This document shows, in pieces, positions 39,034 to 50,888 of a stretch of DNA of 64,000 nt. Both the position numbers and the translations under genes were made by a program. The first letter of the stretch is position 1. Every line of letters begins with the position of its first letter. Source of the DNA: Thioalkalivibrio thiocyanodenitrificans ARhD 1 (GTDB lineage: Bacteria > Pseudomonadota > Gammaproteobacteria > Ectothiorhodospirales > Ectothiorhodospiraceae); the NCBI RefSeq assembly GCF_000378965.1, contig NZ_KB900536.1, positions 1,309,583 through 1,373,582 of the forward strand, read 5' to 3'. The notes below the pieces were generated by a model. The model made no database searches. It saw nothing but the letters and a program-made list of their open reading frames with translations, and had not been told where the DNA came from.

Positions 39034-40539
39034 TCATACAGCGCGATCCGTCACGGTGGAACAAGGCACGAAAACGCCCAGCCCGAAGTGGCAGGCGAAG
39101 CCGAGGGCCAGCGGGCCTTGCACCGGTTCTGGAAACGTCAGGCGCCAGAAGCTGCCGAGGCGATCGGGTTGCGTGAGCCCACGGCGGCTGCGGAAGCGCC
39201 GGAAATGTATGGGGCGACGTTTCCGGTTCTTTCCCACCCCAACCTCGTTAAACGGTTCCAGAATTATCGGCTCGGGCAAGTCGCGTTCGCGGCATTCGCG
39301 TTTGATCTGCGCCGGGATATCCAAACGCTTCTTTACATGCCAGGGATGGAGATACGGTGTGATGGATTCCCAAACCTCGCTGGGTTGTGTCAGGACGCTC
39401 GCGATTTCAGGGCGACCGATGCTTTCAATCACGAGGCGCCACTCGCCGCCGTCGCGGCTCCAGAGTTTTCTGACGCCTTCGACGATCCGCTGCGCTTCAG
39501 GCCGCATGCCGTCGGGAACATGCAGCAGTACGCGATCGATGTGGCCGTCGCGGTTGCTGTCCCAGGGAAGGTAAAACGCATGGCGATGGCGATTGCCTTC
39601 GGGCATGTCGTGACCGGAGAAAATGGCGGGCACCTTGTCTTCACCGCATGCGCGCTTGGCCTGACTCATGACGGCCATGCGCATCAGTTCGCCGATGCGT
39701 AACGCGTCCTCCACTTTAGGCAGGGGCTTGCCAACCAAGATGAAGCTTGCGCTGGTGGCGTCGGGAACCTCGATATGGGGCGTGGCGTAACGTGGCCGCA
39801 GCGCATCGATGGGGCGCAGGTAGCTCGTTTTACGCGCTGCGGGCGGCTGGTTCCAGCCCTGCTTGCGCAGGTCGGCCGTGTCCAGGCTGAGCGCGTCAAG
39901 CAATTTGTCAGGAAGCGTCCCGGCCAGCTTCTTCGCCGACCTTTTGTCGGCAAGAAACCCCTGGCGCTGCGACTGGTATTCGGCCGGCGGCAAGGGGGCA
40001 TAGAGGGTGACCATCTCGCCCTTGAGTTCGCCGGTCTCGGTATCCAGCTCCGGTGTGCCCGGTGTGCAGTTAATCACCGGCGCTTCGGTGAGGCGCTTGG
40101 CCTCCACCCAGGACTCGGCACGCCCGAGGTAGCCCATGACGGACAATAGCTCATCGAGTAGCTCACGCTGGTCGTCGGGTAGTTCGACATTCGGCCAAAC
40201 CACGGTCAGCGGCTCATCGCGGTTGACGGCCGTGAAGGCATCGAAGACCAGCGACGTCTTACCGGCGGCAAACTGCGGCATGTAATGGCGGGTATGGCTG
40301 TGGCTTGCCGCGGGCAGGGCGTATTCCGGCAATTCCTGCGCCAGCGATTCAATCAGGCCCAGCAGCGTGGATTCGCCATGCTTTCCGCTGTGCTTGACCT
40401 TGTGATGCCAAGTGGCGATCAGCCCGCGCAGGATGCGCCACGGTTCCGGCGGCCAAGCCACGGCGCCTTCGTTGACATGCCGGTCCCAGGGCGTGGCGTG
40501 GTAGCGCCCGGCGGGAAAGGTGAAGGATAGTGCAAGCAT
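39034..40539 (-). CDS. csb2: Type I-G Cascade subunit Csb2 (GSU0054; Cas5-Cas6 fusion)
   Basis: 501-aa RAMP-type protein diagnostic of type I-G/I-U. The N-terminal Cas5-like part starts MLALSFTFPAGRYHATPWDR with VAWPPEPWRILRGLIATW. The C-terminal part ends with the RAMP-like GPLALGFACHFGLGVFVP. In this subtype Csb2 supplies the 5'-handle-binding Cas5 role and the pre-crRNA-cleaving Cas6 role. The start is the first ATG, 36 bp after csb1. Confidence 0.93.
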   Translation of the reverse strand: MLALSFTFPAGRYHATPWDRHVNEGAVAWPPEPWRILRGLIATWHHKVKHSGKHGESTLLGLIESLAQELPEYALPAASHSHTRHYMPQFAAGKTSLVFDAFTAVNRDEPLTVVWPNVELPDDQRELLDELLSVMGYLGRAESWVEAKRLTEAPVINCTPGTPELDTETGELKGEMVTLYAPLPPAEYQSQRQGFLADKRSAKKLAGTLPDKLLDALSLDTADLRKQGWNQPPAARKTSYLRPIDALRPRYATPHIEVPDATSASFILVGKPLPKVEDALRIGELMRMAVMSQAKRACGEDKVPAIFSGHDMPEGNRHRHAFYLPWDSNRDGHIDRVLLHVPDGMRPEAQRIVEGVRKLWSRDGGEWRLVIESIGRPEIASVLTQPSEVWESITPYLHPWHVKKRLDIPAQIKRECRERDLPEPIILEPFNEVGVGKNRKRRPIHFRRFRSRRGLTQPDRLGSFWRLTFPEPVQGPLALGFACHFGLGVFVPCSTVTDRAV

Positions 40540-40575
40540 GGTTCAATCCTCGCCGTCTTCGTTCTCGTTGCTTCC

Positions 40576-44096
<3,521 letters not shown>

Positions 44097-44104
<8 letters not shown>

Positions 44105-44603
44105 CGGGGTTCTCCTGCAGCCACTGGAGGTGCTGGATGTCGTCAAGGTCGCGAGGGCGGCCGGCCGCCTGTTTCATGCGGATAAGTGTGGGGATGGACA
44201 CGAATCGAACATTGATGCCCGGCAGCAGTTCGCCTCGCATGGCGATGTCATACTCATGTGCGAAGTCGAACGGTTCGTACACGAACACGTCCACCGAAGT
44301 ACCGGGGAAGGCATCGCTCTGGAAATTTAGCACTTGCATGCCTTTGTCTTCTCGCCAGCGTTGGCGTTGCTCGGGCTGCGCGAAGGCCTCCGCATCGATC
44401 GGTACGGTCGGTCGATAGCCGGTCCCGGCCAGGGCGTTGAAAGCCTGGCGGATATTGCCGGCATCAAGCGCGATCACCAGGTCGATATCCATGGTGAGGC
44501 GGATGTAACCGTGCGCGTTGACGGCGAGTCCGCCGGCCACGAGGTAGCGTACTCGCGCGGCATCCAACGCCTTGGCGACCGCATCGAAGGCGGCAAGCTT
44601 CAT
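44097..44603 (-). CDS. Nucleotidyltransferase embedded in the cas operon
   Basis: 168-aa protein of the polymerase-beta-like nucleotidyltransferase fold (DUF6036/AbiEii-like). It shows YLVAGGLAVNAHGYIRLTMD with GG at 24-25 and the DxD metal pair MDIDLVIALD (D39, D41). A likely third acid is in TSVDVFVYEPFDF (about D105). All three residues needed for NMP transfer appear present. The start at 44603 overlaps the cas3 stop (ATGA) and the end overlaps csx17, so the gene is locked between two core cas genes. No HEPN partner gene is adjacent. It is not a known type I-G component; the role is unknown. Confidence 0.85.
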
Positions 44604-46972
44604 GGTTTCTGCTCCTCGGCCGAGGCGCGCCAGTCGGCCAGCCGCACCAAAGTTTCCAGCCAAGCCAGCCGGAAGGGGCCGTGGTGGTCCAACAGTTTCA
44701 GGGTGCGCTCGGTCCACGATGGTCCCTGTTCGCCCTCGCCGATCTCCATCAACGTCAGTTTGAGCGTGGTCTCGCGGCTGTGCTCGCCGTCGAAATCGAG
44801 TGCGGGTAGGGTATCGCCTTCCCAGACACCGCGGGCGAAGCGCTTGACGCCATCGGCCGCTTCCTCTGTGGGCATGGCACGCAGGCTCATGCGTACCTTG
44901 CCGTGGTGAGCAGCGATCAGATAGGCGACGAGGTCGGCACGCTCATCGCCGTCCTGTTGATCGAGCCAGGCGAGCATGGAGGCTAGCTCGTGACGAAAGT
45001 ACGGACGTTTATGGCGCATCGGTCCTGGACAGTCAGATTTAGCCAGCAGTTCATCGTCGATGGTTCCCTTGCAGCGATACATAGACTTTTGGAATATCGC
45101 GTGTGCCTTACCCAAATCGTGCCAACGACCGGCTATGACGACCACTTCTGTGTGCGCCGTCTCGTTCACCTTCGCGCACAGTTCGGCGGCATGCCGAGCG
45201 ACATGACCGAGGTGCTCGGGTAGCGCTACGGGCTTGGGTTGTTGCGAGCGCCAATCCTCGCTCATGGCGTCGTGTGGCGAGCGTGTTTCAACCGATATTA
45301 CAGGGACTGGCGGCTTCTTGAGCGCGCCGTCGAAGCCGATCGCCTCGTCGTAACCCCCGTCGGCGGCGCGGAGCAACAACACCATGCCGGGGCGCGGATC
45401 GCGGGCCAGCTTGGTCCAGTGCTCGTCGAGCGCGTCCCAGCGCCAAAGCATGGTGTCCTTGCGTTTAGTGAACTCCATCGCCTGTCCAATAGATACCGGG
45501 CACAGCTCTCGGCGATCCGCCCTTCCCTGGATGTCCGGGGTATTGGGATCGTCTTTGAAGTCGCGCCAGAACACTTGCACGCCGGGCGTACCGGTGTCGC
45601 GGATGTAGTCGGACACGTCCACGTCGAAACCGGACAGGTCGGGGTCGGTATTGAATAGATCCAGCAGATCCTTACGACGCGGCACAGAGGTCAGTGGACG
45701 GGTTTCCTCAACGGCCGGCAAGTCCTGCGGACTGGCGCTGGCCAAACCATTCAATTTGCCACGTGCAGTCGCCAGTGCCTCATGTGTGTAGGGCAGTACA
45801 TCGGCCTCATCCTCGATATCCAGCCACAGGATGCGTGCACCGTCCTGATTGTTCTCGCCATAACGATTGCAGCGTCCGAAGCGTTGCACCATGGAAGCCC
45901 AGGGCGCCAGTTCTGTCACCAGGGTCTTCGAAGAAATGTCCACGCCGGCTTCGATGGCCTGGGTGGCAACGATAATGCGGTCGGCGCCATTCTCATCGTG
46001 CAGACGACGCGCCTGCTCAGTGCGCTCAGCGGCACGGAAACGGGCATGGATCAGCAGATCAGCCTTGTCCGGACGGCTGTCGCACAACAACCGGAATAGT
46101 TGCTGCGCCCGTTCGACACGATTCAGGATGACCAGCGTCTGCGCCCTTGTGTCGTGGGCTTCCAGCACCAGATTGCAGAGATTTTCAAGATAGGTTTGCA
46201 GCCCCGCCTTGTTGCCGGCATCTTTCGACAGCGAAACCGGTGCTTTAGCAATCGATTTCACCGCGCGCAGCCGGTCACCAGCCTGCCTCCGGTCTTCATT
46301 ACCGATCGCGCGCGTGGTGAGCGAATCCATGTGGCGATGAAGGTCCACCGTGTCCAGCCAGTCGCGATTCAGAGTAGCGGATACCCAGAGCGTGCGACTG
46401 TTCTTGGCGAGCGGGAAATCACGGCGAAATGCTTCCAGTTGTGCCGACGTGGCCAGCCCCGCACCCATCAACTGCACTTCGTCGAACACCCAGCATGCAT
46501 CGTTGTGCAGCAGCGCGAAGTGGATCGGCCATTGATAGCGGCTCATGCCGTAGCCTCGCATCAGGGCGCGCGAAAGCAGCATGTCCTGTGTGCCGACGAG
46601 AATGGCGTCATCTTCGGGATAGCTTGTCCATTCTGCCTTGCGGATATCCTCTTCGCCTCCCATCAGGACGTTGACGCTGACCTTGCCTTCACCCGGCCTG
46701 CCGGAGAGATCGAGCGCCTTCAGCCAGCCTTCGATATTGGCGACCGTCTGCTCTACCAGCACGCGCATCGGCAGGCACCAGATCAGGCGGCGGGGAGTTG
46801 CCTCGTCACGCAGTTCGCGGCGTTTATAAAGCCAGGCCAGCGTGACGGCGGCGGTCTTGCCCAACCCGGTGGGCACATTGAGGGTGTCGGGCCACGAGGC
46901 CTCGGCGAGCCTGGCCTGATATGGGAAGGGCTCGAAGCCGGCTGCCTTGCTGAAAAATTCACTGTAATCCAT
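44600..46972 (-). CDS. cas3: Cas3 helicase-nuclease (type I-G architecture)
   Basis: 790-aa protein with the helicase first and the HD nuclease last, as usual in type I-G. Helicase motifs: Walker A NVPTGLGKTA (about 32-41), the DEAH-box variant DEVQLMG (about 162), SATLNRDW, and motif VI VQRFGRCNRYGE. The HD domain carries RHAAELC, GRWHDLGKAHAIFQ (about 616-629), RHELASMLAW and AAHHGKVR. It unwinds and degrades DNA marked by the effector. The start at 46972 (MDYSEFFSKAAGF) has AGGA 7 nt upstream; the open frame beyond it runs through a repeat-like leader. First gene of the cas operon. Confidence 0.95.
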   Translation of the reverse strand: MDYSEFFSKAAGFEPFPYQARLAEASWPDTLNVPTGLGKTAAVTLAWLYKRRELRDEATPRRLIWCLPMRVLVEQTVANIEGWLKALDLSGRPGEGKVSVNVLMGGEEDIRKAEWTSYPEDDAILVGTQDMLLSRALMRGYGMSRYQWPIHFALLHNDACWVFDEVQLMGAGLATSAQLEAFRRDFPLAKNSRTLWVSATLNRDWLDTVDLHRHMDSLTTRAIGNEDRRQAGDRLRAVKSIAKAPVSLSKDAGNKAGLQTYLENLCNLVLEAHDTRAQTLVILNRVERAQQLFRLLCDSRPDKADLLIHARFRAAERTEQARRLHDENGADRIIVATQAIEAGVDISSKTLVTELAPWASMVQRFGRCNRYGENNQDGARILWLDIEDEADVLPYTHEALATARGKLNGLASASPQDLPAVEETRPLTSVPRRKDLLDLFNTDPDLSGFDVDVSDYIRDTGTPGVQVFWRDFKDDPNTPDIQGRADRRELCPVSIGQAMEFTKRKDTMLWRWDALDEHWTKLARDPRPGMVLLLRAADGGYDEAIGFDGALKKPPVPVISVETRSPHDAMSEDWRSQQPKPVALPEHLGHVARHAAELCAKVNETAHTEVVVIAGRWHDLGKAHAIFQKSMYRCKGTIDDELLAKSDCPGPMRHKRPYFRHELASMLAWLDQQDGDERADLVAYLIAAHHGKVRMSLRAMPTEEAADGVKRFARGVWEGDTLPALDFDGEHSRETTLKLTLMEIGEGEQGPSWTERTLKLLDHHGPFRLAWLETLVRLADWRASAEEQKP

Positions 46973-46984
46973 GGCCGAGTCCTG

Positions 46985-47066
46985 ATTGCAATGAGGCCGG
47001 GGATAGATCCCGGACAAAATACAACTATTTCAATGAATTAATAAACGACTCACATGCTTCAATGGG
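46985..47066 (-). promoter_or_regulatory. Degenerate CRISPR-repeat-like unit upstream of cas3
   Basis: On the minus strand, CCATTGAAGC (47057-47066) matches the 3' end of the array repeat. After about 40 nt comes GTC, a CCGGG-7 nt-CCCGG stem and CGGCCTCATTG (46990-47016), which matches the repeat in its first three bases, its stem position and 11 consecutive 3' bases. The layout is partial repeat - pseudo-spacer - degenerate repeat. A possible promoter lies in the pseudo-spacer (TTATTA at 47040-47045, 17 bp, TATTTT at 47017-47022). The cas3 ribosome site follows 5 bp later. It may encode a crRNA-like regulatory RNA or a Cas6-cleavable leader. Confidence 0.6.
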
Positions 47067-47154
47067 GACTCGCCAACGTCTCGGGCCCAGCCAGATCATG
47101 TGAAGCAGTTGCGTTCCCGAGGACTTTGCCCACGCCATCGGGCGCGGGACTGAT

Positions 47155-47568
47155 TCACGGACTCACCTCCAGATACACGTCCAACCCCACACGCTCCCAC
47201 GGCCAAGGCCCTTCACCCAGATGCGCGATGCGCCCCGTGAGCCGCTCTCCCCGATCCATCATCTGACTGACCGCCGCGTTCTCCCGGCGCGGCAGATAGC
47301 CGAGCTTCTCTCCCCGCCAGTCCACCCGTACGGCACTCGGGTCGAAGCGATTGCCGGGCTCGCGCACGAGCTTGACGGGCTGGCCCGGGCGCAGTCGCGG
47401 CCACAGGCGTTCGCCTTCGTGGAACTGGAACCCGGCGAGCGGGGAGCGCTGAACGAGGATTTCCCAGGGTGCGGCCTTGCCGATCACCGGGACGCCCGCT
47501 CCCGCAAGACCCAGCAGGGCCTTGAGGAAGCATCGGCGCGACGCCACGGTTGTCGGTTCAGATGTCAC
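47155..47568 (-). CDS. HIRAN-domain protein with Tat-type signal
   Basis: 137-aa protein. The N-terminus has a twin-arginine motif SRRCFLKALLGLAGAG, predicting folded export or membrane anchoring. A HIRAN domain follows (PGQPVKLVREPGNRFDPSAV, then EKLGYLPRRENAAV). HIRAN is otherwise known mainly in DNA-repair helicases and binds 3' DNA ends; an exported version is unusual. The GTG start has GGGAGG 6 nt upstream. A decayed copy of its 5' half lies 20.7 kb away at 26681-26850. It sits between cas3 and a WYL regulator. Confidence 0.78.
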   Translation of the reverse strand: MTSEPTTVASRRCFLKALLGLAGAGVPVIGKAAPWEILVQRSPLAGFQFHEGERLWPRLRPGQPVKLVREPGNRFDPSAVRVDWRGEKLGYLPRRENAAVSQMMDRGERLTGRIAHLGEGPWPWERVGLDVYLEVSP

Positions 47569-47666
47569 GTGTTCCCTCCCTGGGTCAGGTGTTGTTGAAG
47601 CGGCGCCCACGGGGCGCCCTATGGGGGTGTGGGGCAACGGCCTGCCGGGCTCTCTCCCGTTGTCTC

Positions 47667-47707
47667 GGCAGGTTGTACCACCCCCGGTGGCTCAGAGATT
47701 GAGCCTG
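47667..47707 (-). promoter_or_regulatory. Conserved 41-bp element upstream of the HIRAN gene
   Basis: Differs from 26939-26979 at one position. It contains the inverted repeat GGCTCA-GAGAT-TGAGCC and lies between the HIRAN gene and the WYL regulator gene, about 100 bp before the HIRAN start. It may be the promoter/operator of this gene, possibly bound by the neighbouring WYL protein, or a recombination site. Confidence 0.6.
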
Positions 47708-47744
47708 TGCCCCGTCGGGCCCCTTGCATCGCGGCGGGGGCGCC

Positions 47745-48716
47745 TCATGGCGCGTTTCCGTAACGCATGACGGCCTGGCGCAGGCGCCCCGCCACTTCGG
47801 CACGCAATGACTCGGGGGCCACCACCTCCACCTCGGGTCCGTACTTGAGGATGTCCATCATCAGTTCCCTGGGGTCGGAGTACGGCACCTGGAGTTCGTA
47901 GGTCTCGCCGTCCCAGCGGCCGATCTGGTCGGGGTGCCAGGTCTCGTCGGCCACCCAGCGGGCCCGCTCGGGGGTGAAGCGCAGCACGGCCCAGTGGCGG
48001 GCGCTGCCCGTGAAGATACCGAAGCTGGCGCCCAGGTAGCGGTCCAGTTCGGCGGGATCGATGTGGCGCAGCGTGCCCTGCCCCGGCGTGGCCTCTCGGA
48101 TGCGGTCCAGGGAGAAGGTGCGCAGCGCCCCGGCCTGCCCGCACCAGGCGATCAGGTACCAGTTGTCCCGGTAGTGCAGCAGGCGGTAGGGGTGAACGGC
48201 TCTTCGGGTGGGCTCGTCACGTTCCCGGCCGTGGTAATGGATGCCGAGCGGCAGGCCCTCCAGGACGGCCGCCGACACCTGGCCGAACAGCCGGTCATCC
48301 ACCCGGCGGGGTGCCATGGGCTGGAGACGGACCCGCTGGCTGACGGTCTCGGCCGGGTGGCCGCCCTCCTCCAGCAGCTTGCGGATACGCGCCTTGAGGG
48401 GTCCGAGGCTGGGGCCCAGCAGGCCCGGCTGGACGGCCTCCAGCAACTGTTCGGAGGCCAGCAGGGCATACAGCTCGGAGGCATTGAACCACAGGCCCGG
48501 GAGCTCGAATTCGGGGGCGTCGGGATCGTATCGGTAGCCGTTGAGGTCGCGGTCGTAGGGCAGCGGCGCACCCATGAAGTCGCGCATGTAGGCGATGTCG
48601 CGGATCACGGTGGCCCGGGATGCGCCCAGGTCCTCCATCAGGCCCGCCAGCGGCACGGGCCTTCGGCTACCCTTGAGCAGTCCGTGAATCCGGTAGATGC
48701 GCTCCGCGCGGTTCAT
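47745..48716 (-). CDS. WYL-domain transcriptional regulator
   Basis: 323-aa regulator. An N-terminal winged helix (MNRAERIYRIHGLLKGSRRP, helix DLGASRATVIRDIAYMRD) is followed by a WYL domain (AVHPYRLLHYRDNWYLIAWC) and a WCX-type C-terminal dimer domain. WYL proteins sense nucleic-acid-like ligands and often sit beside CRISPR and other defence genes. This one is two genes upstream of cas3 on the same strand and is a candidate island regulator. Confidence 0.9.
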   Translation of the reverse strand: MNRAERIYRIHGLLKGSRRPVPLAGLMEDLGASRATVIRDIAYMRDFMGAPLPYDRDLNGYRYDPDAPEFELPGLWFNASELYALLASEQLLEAVQPGLLGPSLGPLKARIRKLLEEGGHPAETVSQRVRLQPMAPRRVDDRLFGQVSAAVLEGLPLGIHYHGRERDEPTRRAVHPYRLLHYRDNWYLIAWCGQAGALRTFSLDRIREATPGQGTLRHIDPAELDRYLGASFGIFTGSARHWAVLRFTPERARWVADETWHPDQIGRWDGETYELQVPYSDPRELMMDILKYGPEVEVVAPESLRAEVAGRLRQAVMRYGNAP

Positions 48717-48892
48717 GCGTCCTGCCTCCCCATCGACCACCTTTCTGCAGGGCGGTCGTGACCACAATGACTGTGAGGATAACACCGGGATTGGGGAAGG
48801 GCATCCCCGGGGATCGGTGCACCGGGGGAAGAACGAAGGCCGGGTGAAGAAAGTGGCCGGATTGAACCCCGGGCGCGGGGCGCGACCCTGAC

Positions 48893-50251
48893 TCAGTCGC
48901 CCAGGGCCGCCAGCAGACGTTCGTGCAACCCCCCGAAACCGCCGTTGCTCATGATCAGTACATGGTCGCCGGGCCGGGTTTGTGCCAGCAGCGCGGTCAG
49001 CAGGTGATCCGTATCGGGGCAGGCGATTCCATGATCCAGGACGCCCAGCACCTCCGCGCTGTCCCAGCCCAGGTTGTCGGGGGCATGCAGGAACACCCGG
49101 TCGGCGGCCTGCAGCGCGCCCGCCAGGCGGTCCCGATGCACACCCATGCGCATGGTGTTGGAACGCGGGTCCAGCACCGCGAGAATGCGCGCGCTGCCCA
49201 CGCGGGCACGAAGGGCCTCGAGGGTGGCGGCTATGGCCGTGGGGTGATGGGCGAAATCGTCGTAGACGCGGATGCCGCCCCGCTCGCCAAGCAGCTGCAT
49301 GCGGCGCTTGACGTTGTGGAATTCGGTCAGGGCACGAATGCCGACGTCCACCGGCACGCCCGCGTGGCGCGCCGCCGCCAGCGCCGCCAGGGCATTGGCC
49401 GCGTTGTGCCGTCCGATCAGGTCCCAGACCACCTCGCCCAGGGGCTCGCCCCCCAGGCGCACCTGGAAACGGCCGGCGTCGGGTTCCACGAGCGCTGCCT
49501 GCCAGTCGGCCGCGCCCGTGACCGAAAAACCCTCCCGCGGTGTCCAGCAGCCCAGGCCCAGCATGCGCTCCAGATTGTCGTCGTCGGCGTTGTGGATGAT
49601 GAGCCCTTCCCCGGGGACGGTGCGCACGAAATGGTGGAACTGCCGCTCGATGGCGGCCAGGTCAGGGAAGATGTCCGCGTGGTCGTATTCGAGATTGTTC
49701 AGCACGGCGGTACGGGGCCGGTAGTGGACGAACTTGGAGCGCTTGTCGAAGAAGGCGGTGTCGTACTCATCCGCCTCCACCACGAAGAACGGGCCGCCGC
49801 CGAGGCGCGCGGAGACACCGAAATTCTCGGGCACGCCGCCGATCAGGAAACCGGGCTCCAGCCCCGCGTAATCCAGGATCCAGGCGAGCATGCTGGCAGT
49901 GGTGGTCTTGCCATGGGTGCCGGCCACCGCCAGGACCCAGCGGCCGCGCAGCACGTGCTCGGCCAGCCACTGGGGTCCGGACGTGTAGGCAAGGCCGCGG
50001 TTGAGCACATGCTCCACCACCGGATTGCCCCGGCTCATCACGTTGCCGATGACCACCTCGTCGGGCCCGGGGTCCAGATGTGCCGGGTCGTAGCCCTGGT
50101 GGACGCGGATGCCCTGCTCGGCCAGCAGCGTGCTCATGGGCGGATAGACGTTCTCATCGCAACCGGTGACCCGGTAGCCGGCGGCGCGCGCCAGCAACGC
50201 GATGCCGCCCATGAAGGTGCCGCAGATGCCGAGGATGTGAATGTGTGTCAT
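48893..50251 (-). CDS. mpl: UDP-N-acetylmuramate:L-alanyl-gamma-D-glutamyl-meso-DAP ligase
   Basis: Mur-ligase enzyme that re-attaches recycled murein tripeptide to UDP-MurNAc. It starts MTHIHILGICGTFMGGIALL. The ATP-binding loop AVAGTHGKTTTASMLAW, the VVEADEYDTAFFDKRSKF block and YDDFAHHPTAIAATLEALR all match Mpl. 452 aa. It complements anmK and the M23 peptidase as murein recycling functions. The upstream membrane-protein gene overlaps its start (ATGA). Confidence 0.95.
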   Translation of the reverse strand: MTHIHILGICGTFMGGIALLARAAGYRVTGCDENVYPPMSTLLAEQGIRVHQGYDPAHLDPGPDEVVIGNVMSRGNPVVEHVLNRGLAYTSGPQWLAEHVLRGRWVLAVAGTHGKTTTASMLAWILDYAGLEPGFLIGGVPENFGVSARLGGGPFFVVEADEYDTAFFDKRSKFVHYRPRTAVLNNLEYDHADIFPDLAAIERQFHHFVRTVPGEGLIIHNADDDNLERMLGLGCWTPREGFSVTGAADWQAALVEPDAGRFQVRLGGEPLGEVVWDLIGRHNAANALAALAAARHAGVPVDVGIRALTEFHNVKRRMQLLGERGGIRVYDDFAHHPTAIAATLEALRARVGSARILAVLDPRSNTMRMGVHRDRLAGALQAADRVFLHAPDNLGWDSAEVLGVLDHGIACPDTDHLLTALLAQTRPGDHVLIMSNGGFGGLHERLLAALGD

Positions 50252-50775
50252 GACAGCAGACCCGCGCCCAGAACCAGTTCGACGATGGCGGTGGAAAGCA
50301 CCAGGTAGATCATGGCCAGCACCACTCCGAAACTCAGGCGATGCAGCGACAGCGCATGCCTCAGCACGTTGCCGTAGGCGGCCAGCAACCAGCCCAGCAC
50401 CAGCAGGTAGGCGAGCCCCGCCAGCGCCGGGGTTTCGCCGGAAGGCGGGGCGCCCCGGGCCACCGCATGCACCAGGGGCAGAACCACGATCCCCAGCACG
50501 GCACTGATCCCCACCAGACCCGTATAGGTCTGCAGGAAGCGCTCCGGGTGGCCGCGCACGTGGAGGGCGAGATGCACCGCCACCCCGAGCACGGCCAGCT
50601 CCGCCAGCGTCTGCATCACGGCATTGCCGGGCGGATAGAAGGACAGGCCCACCAGGGTGCCGACCACGCCGTAGAGCGCCGCCACCATGAACAGCAGCGC
50701 CCGGGAGGCCGGCAGGTCCTGGGGCCCGATCTGCAGCAGGGTGAGTTGCAGGAAGGGTCGAATGGTGGCGTACAT
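50248..50775 (-). CDS. Integral membrane protein of unknown family
   Basis: 175-aa protein with five or so hydrophobic segments (ALLFMVAALYGVVGTLVGLS; LAELAVLGVAVHLALHV; VGISAVLGIVVLPLVHAV; LAYLLVLGWLLAAYGNVL; VVLAMIYLVLSTAIVELVL). It resembles Yip1-type bacterial membrane proteins in pattern only. The start at 50775 (MYATIRPFLQL) is chosen for its hydrophobic layout. It is translationally coupled to mpl. Confidence 0.65.
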   Translation of the reverse strand: MYATIRPFLQLTLLQIGPQDLPASRALLFMVAALYGVVGTLVGLSFYPPGNAVMQTLAELAVLGVAVHLALHVRGHPERFLQTYTGLVGISAVLGIVVLPLVHAVARGAPPSGETPALAGLAYLLVLGWLLAAYGNVLRHALSLHRLSFGVVLAMIYLVLSTAIVELVLGAGLLS

Positions 50776-50888
50776 GAACGGGATTCCGTGAACCGGTCCG
50801 GAATTGCGGCCGGGCGTCCGGCCGCGATGGTTTGCGGCCCGAGGGATTCGTGCAAGCATATCATGAAGCCTGCTGCCCAGAGCCCCGC

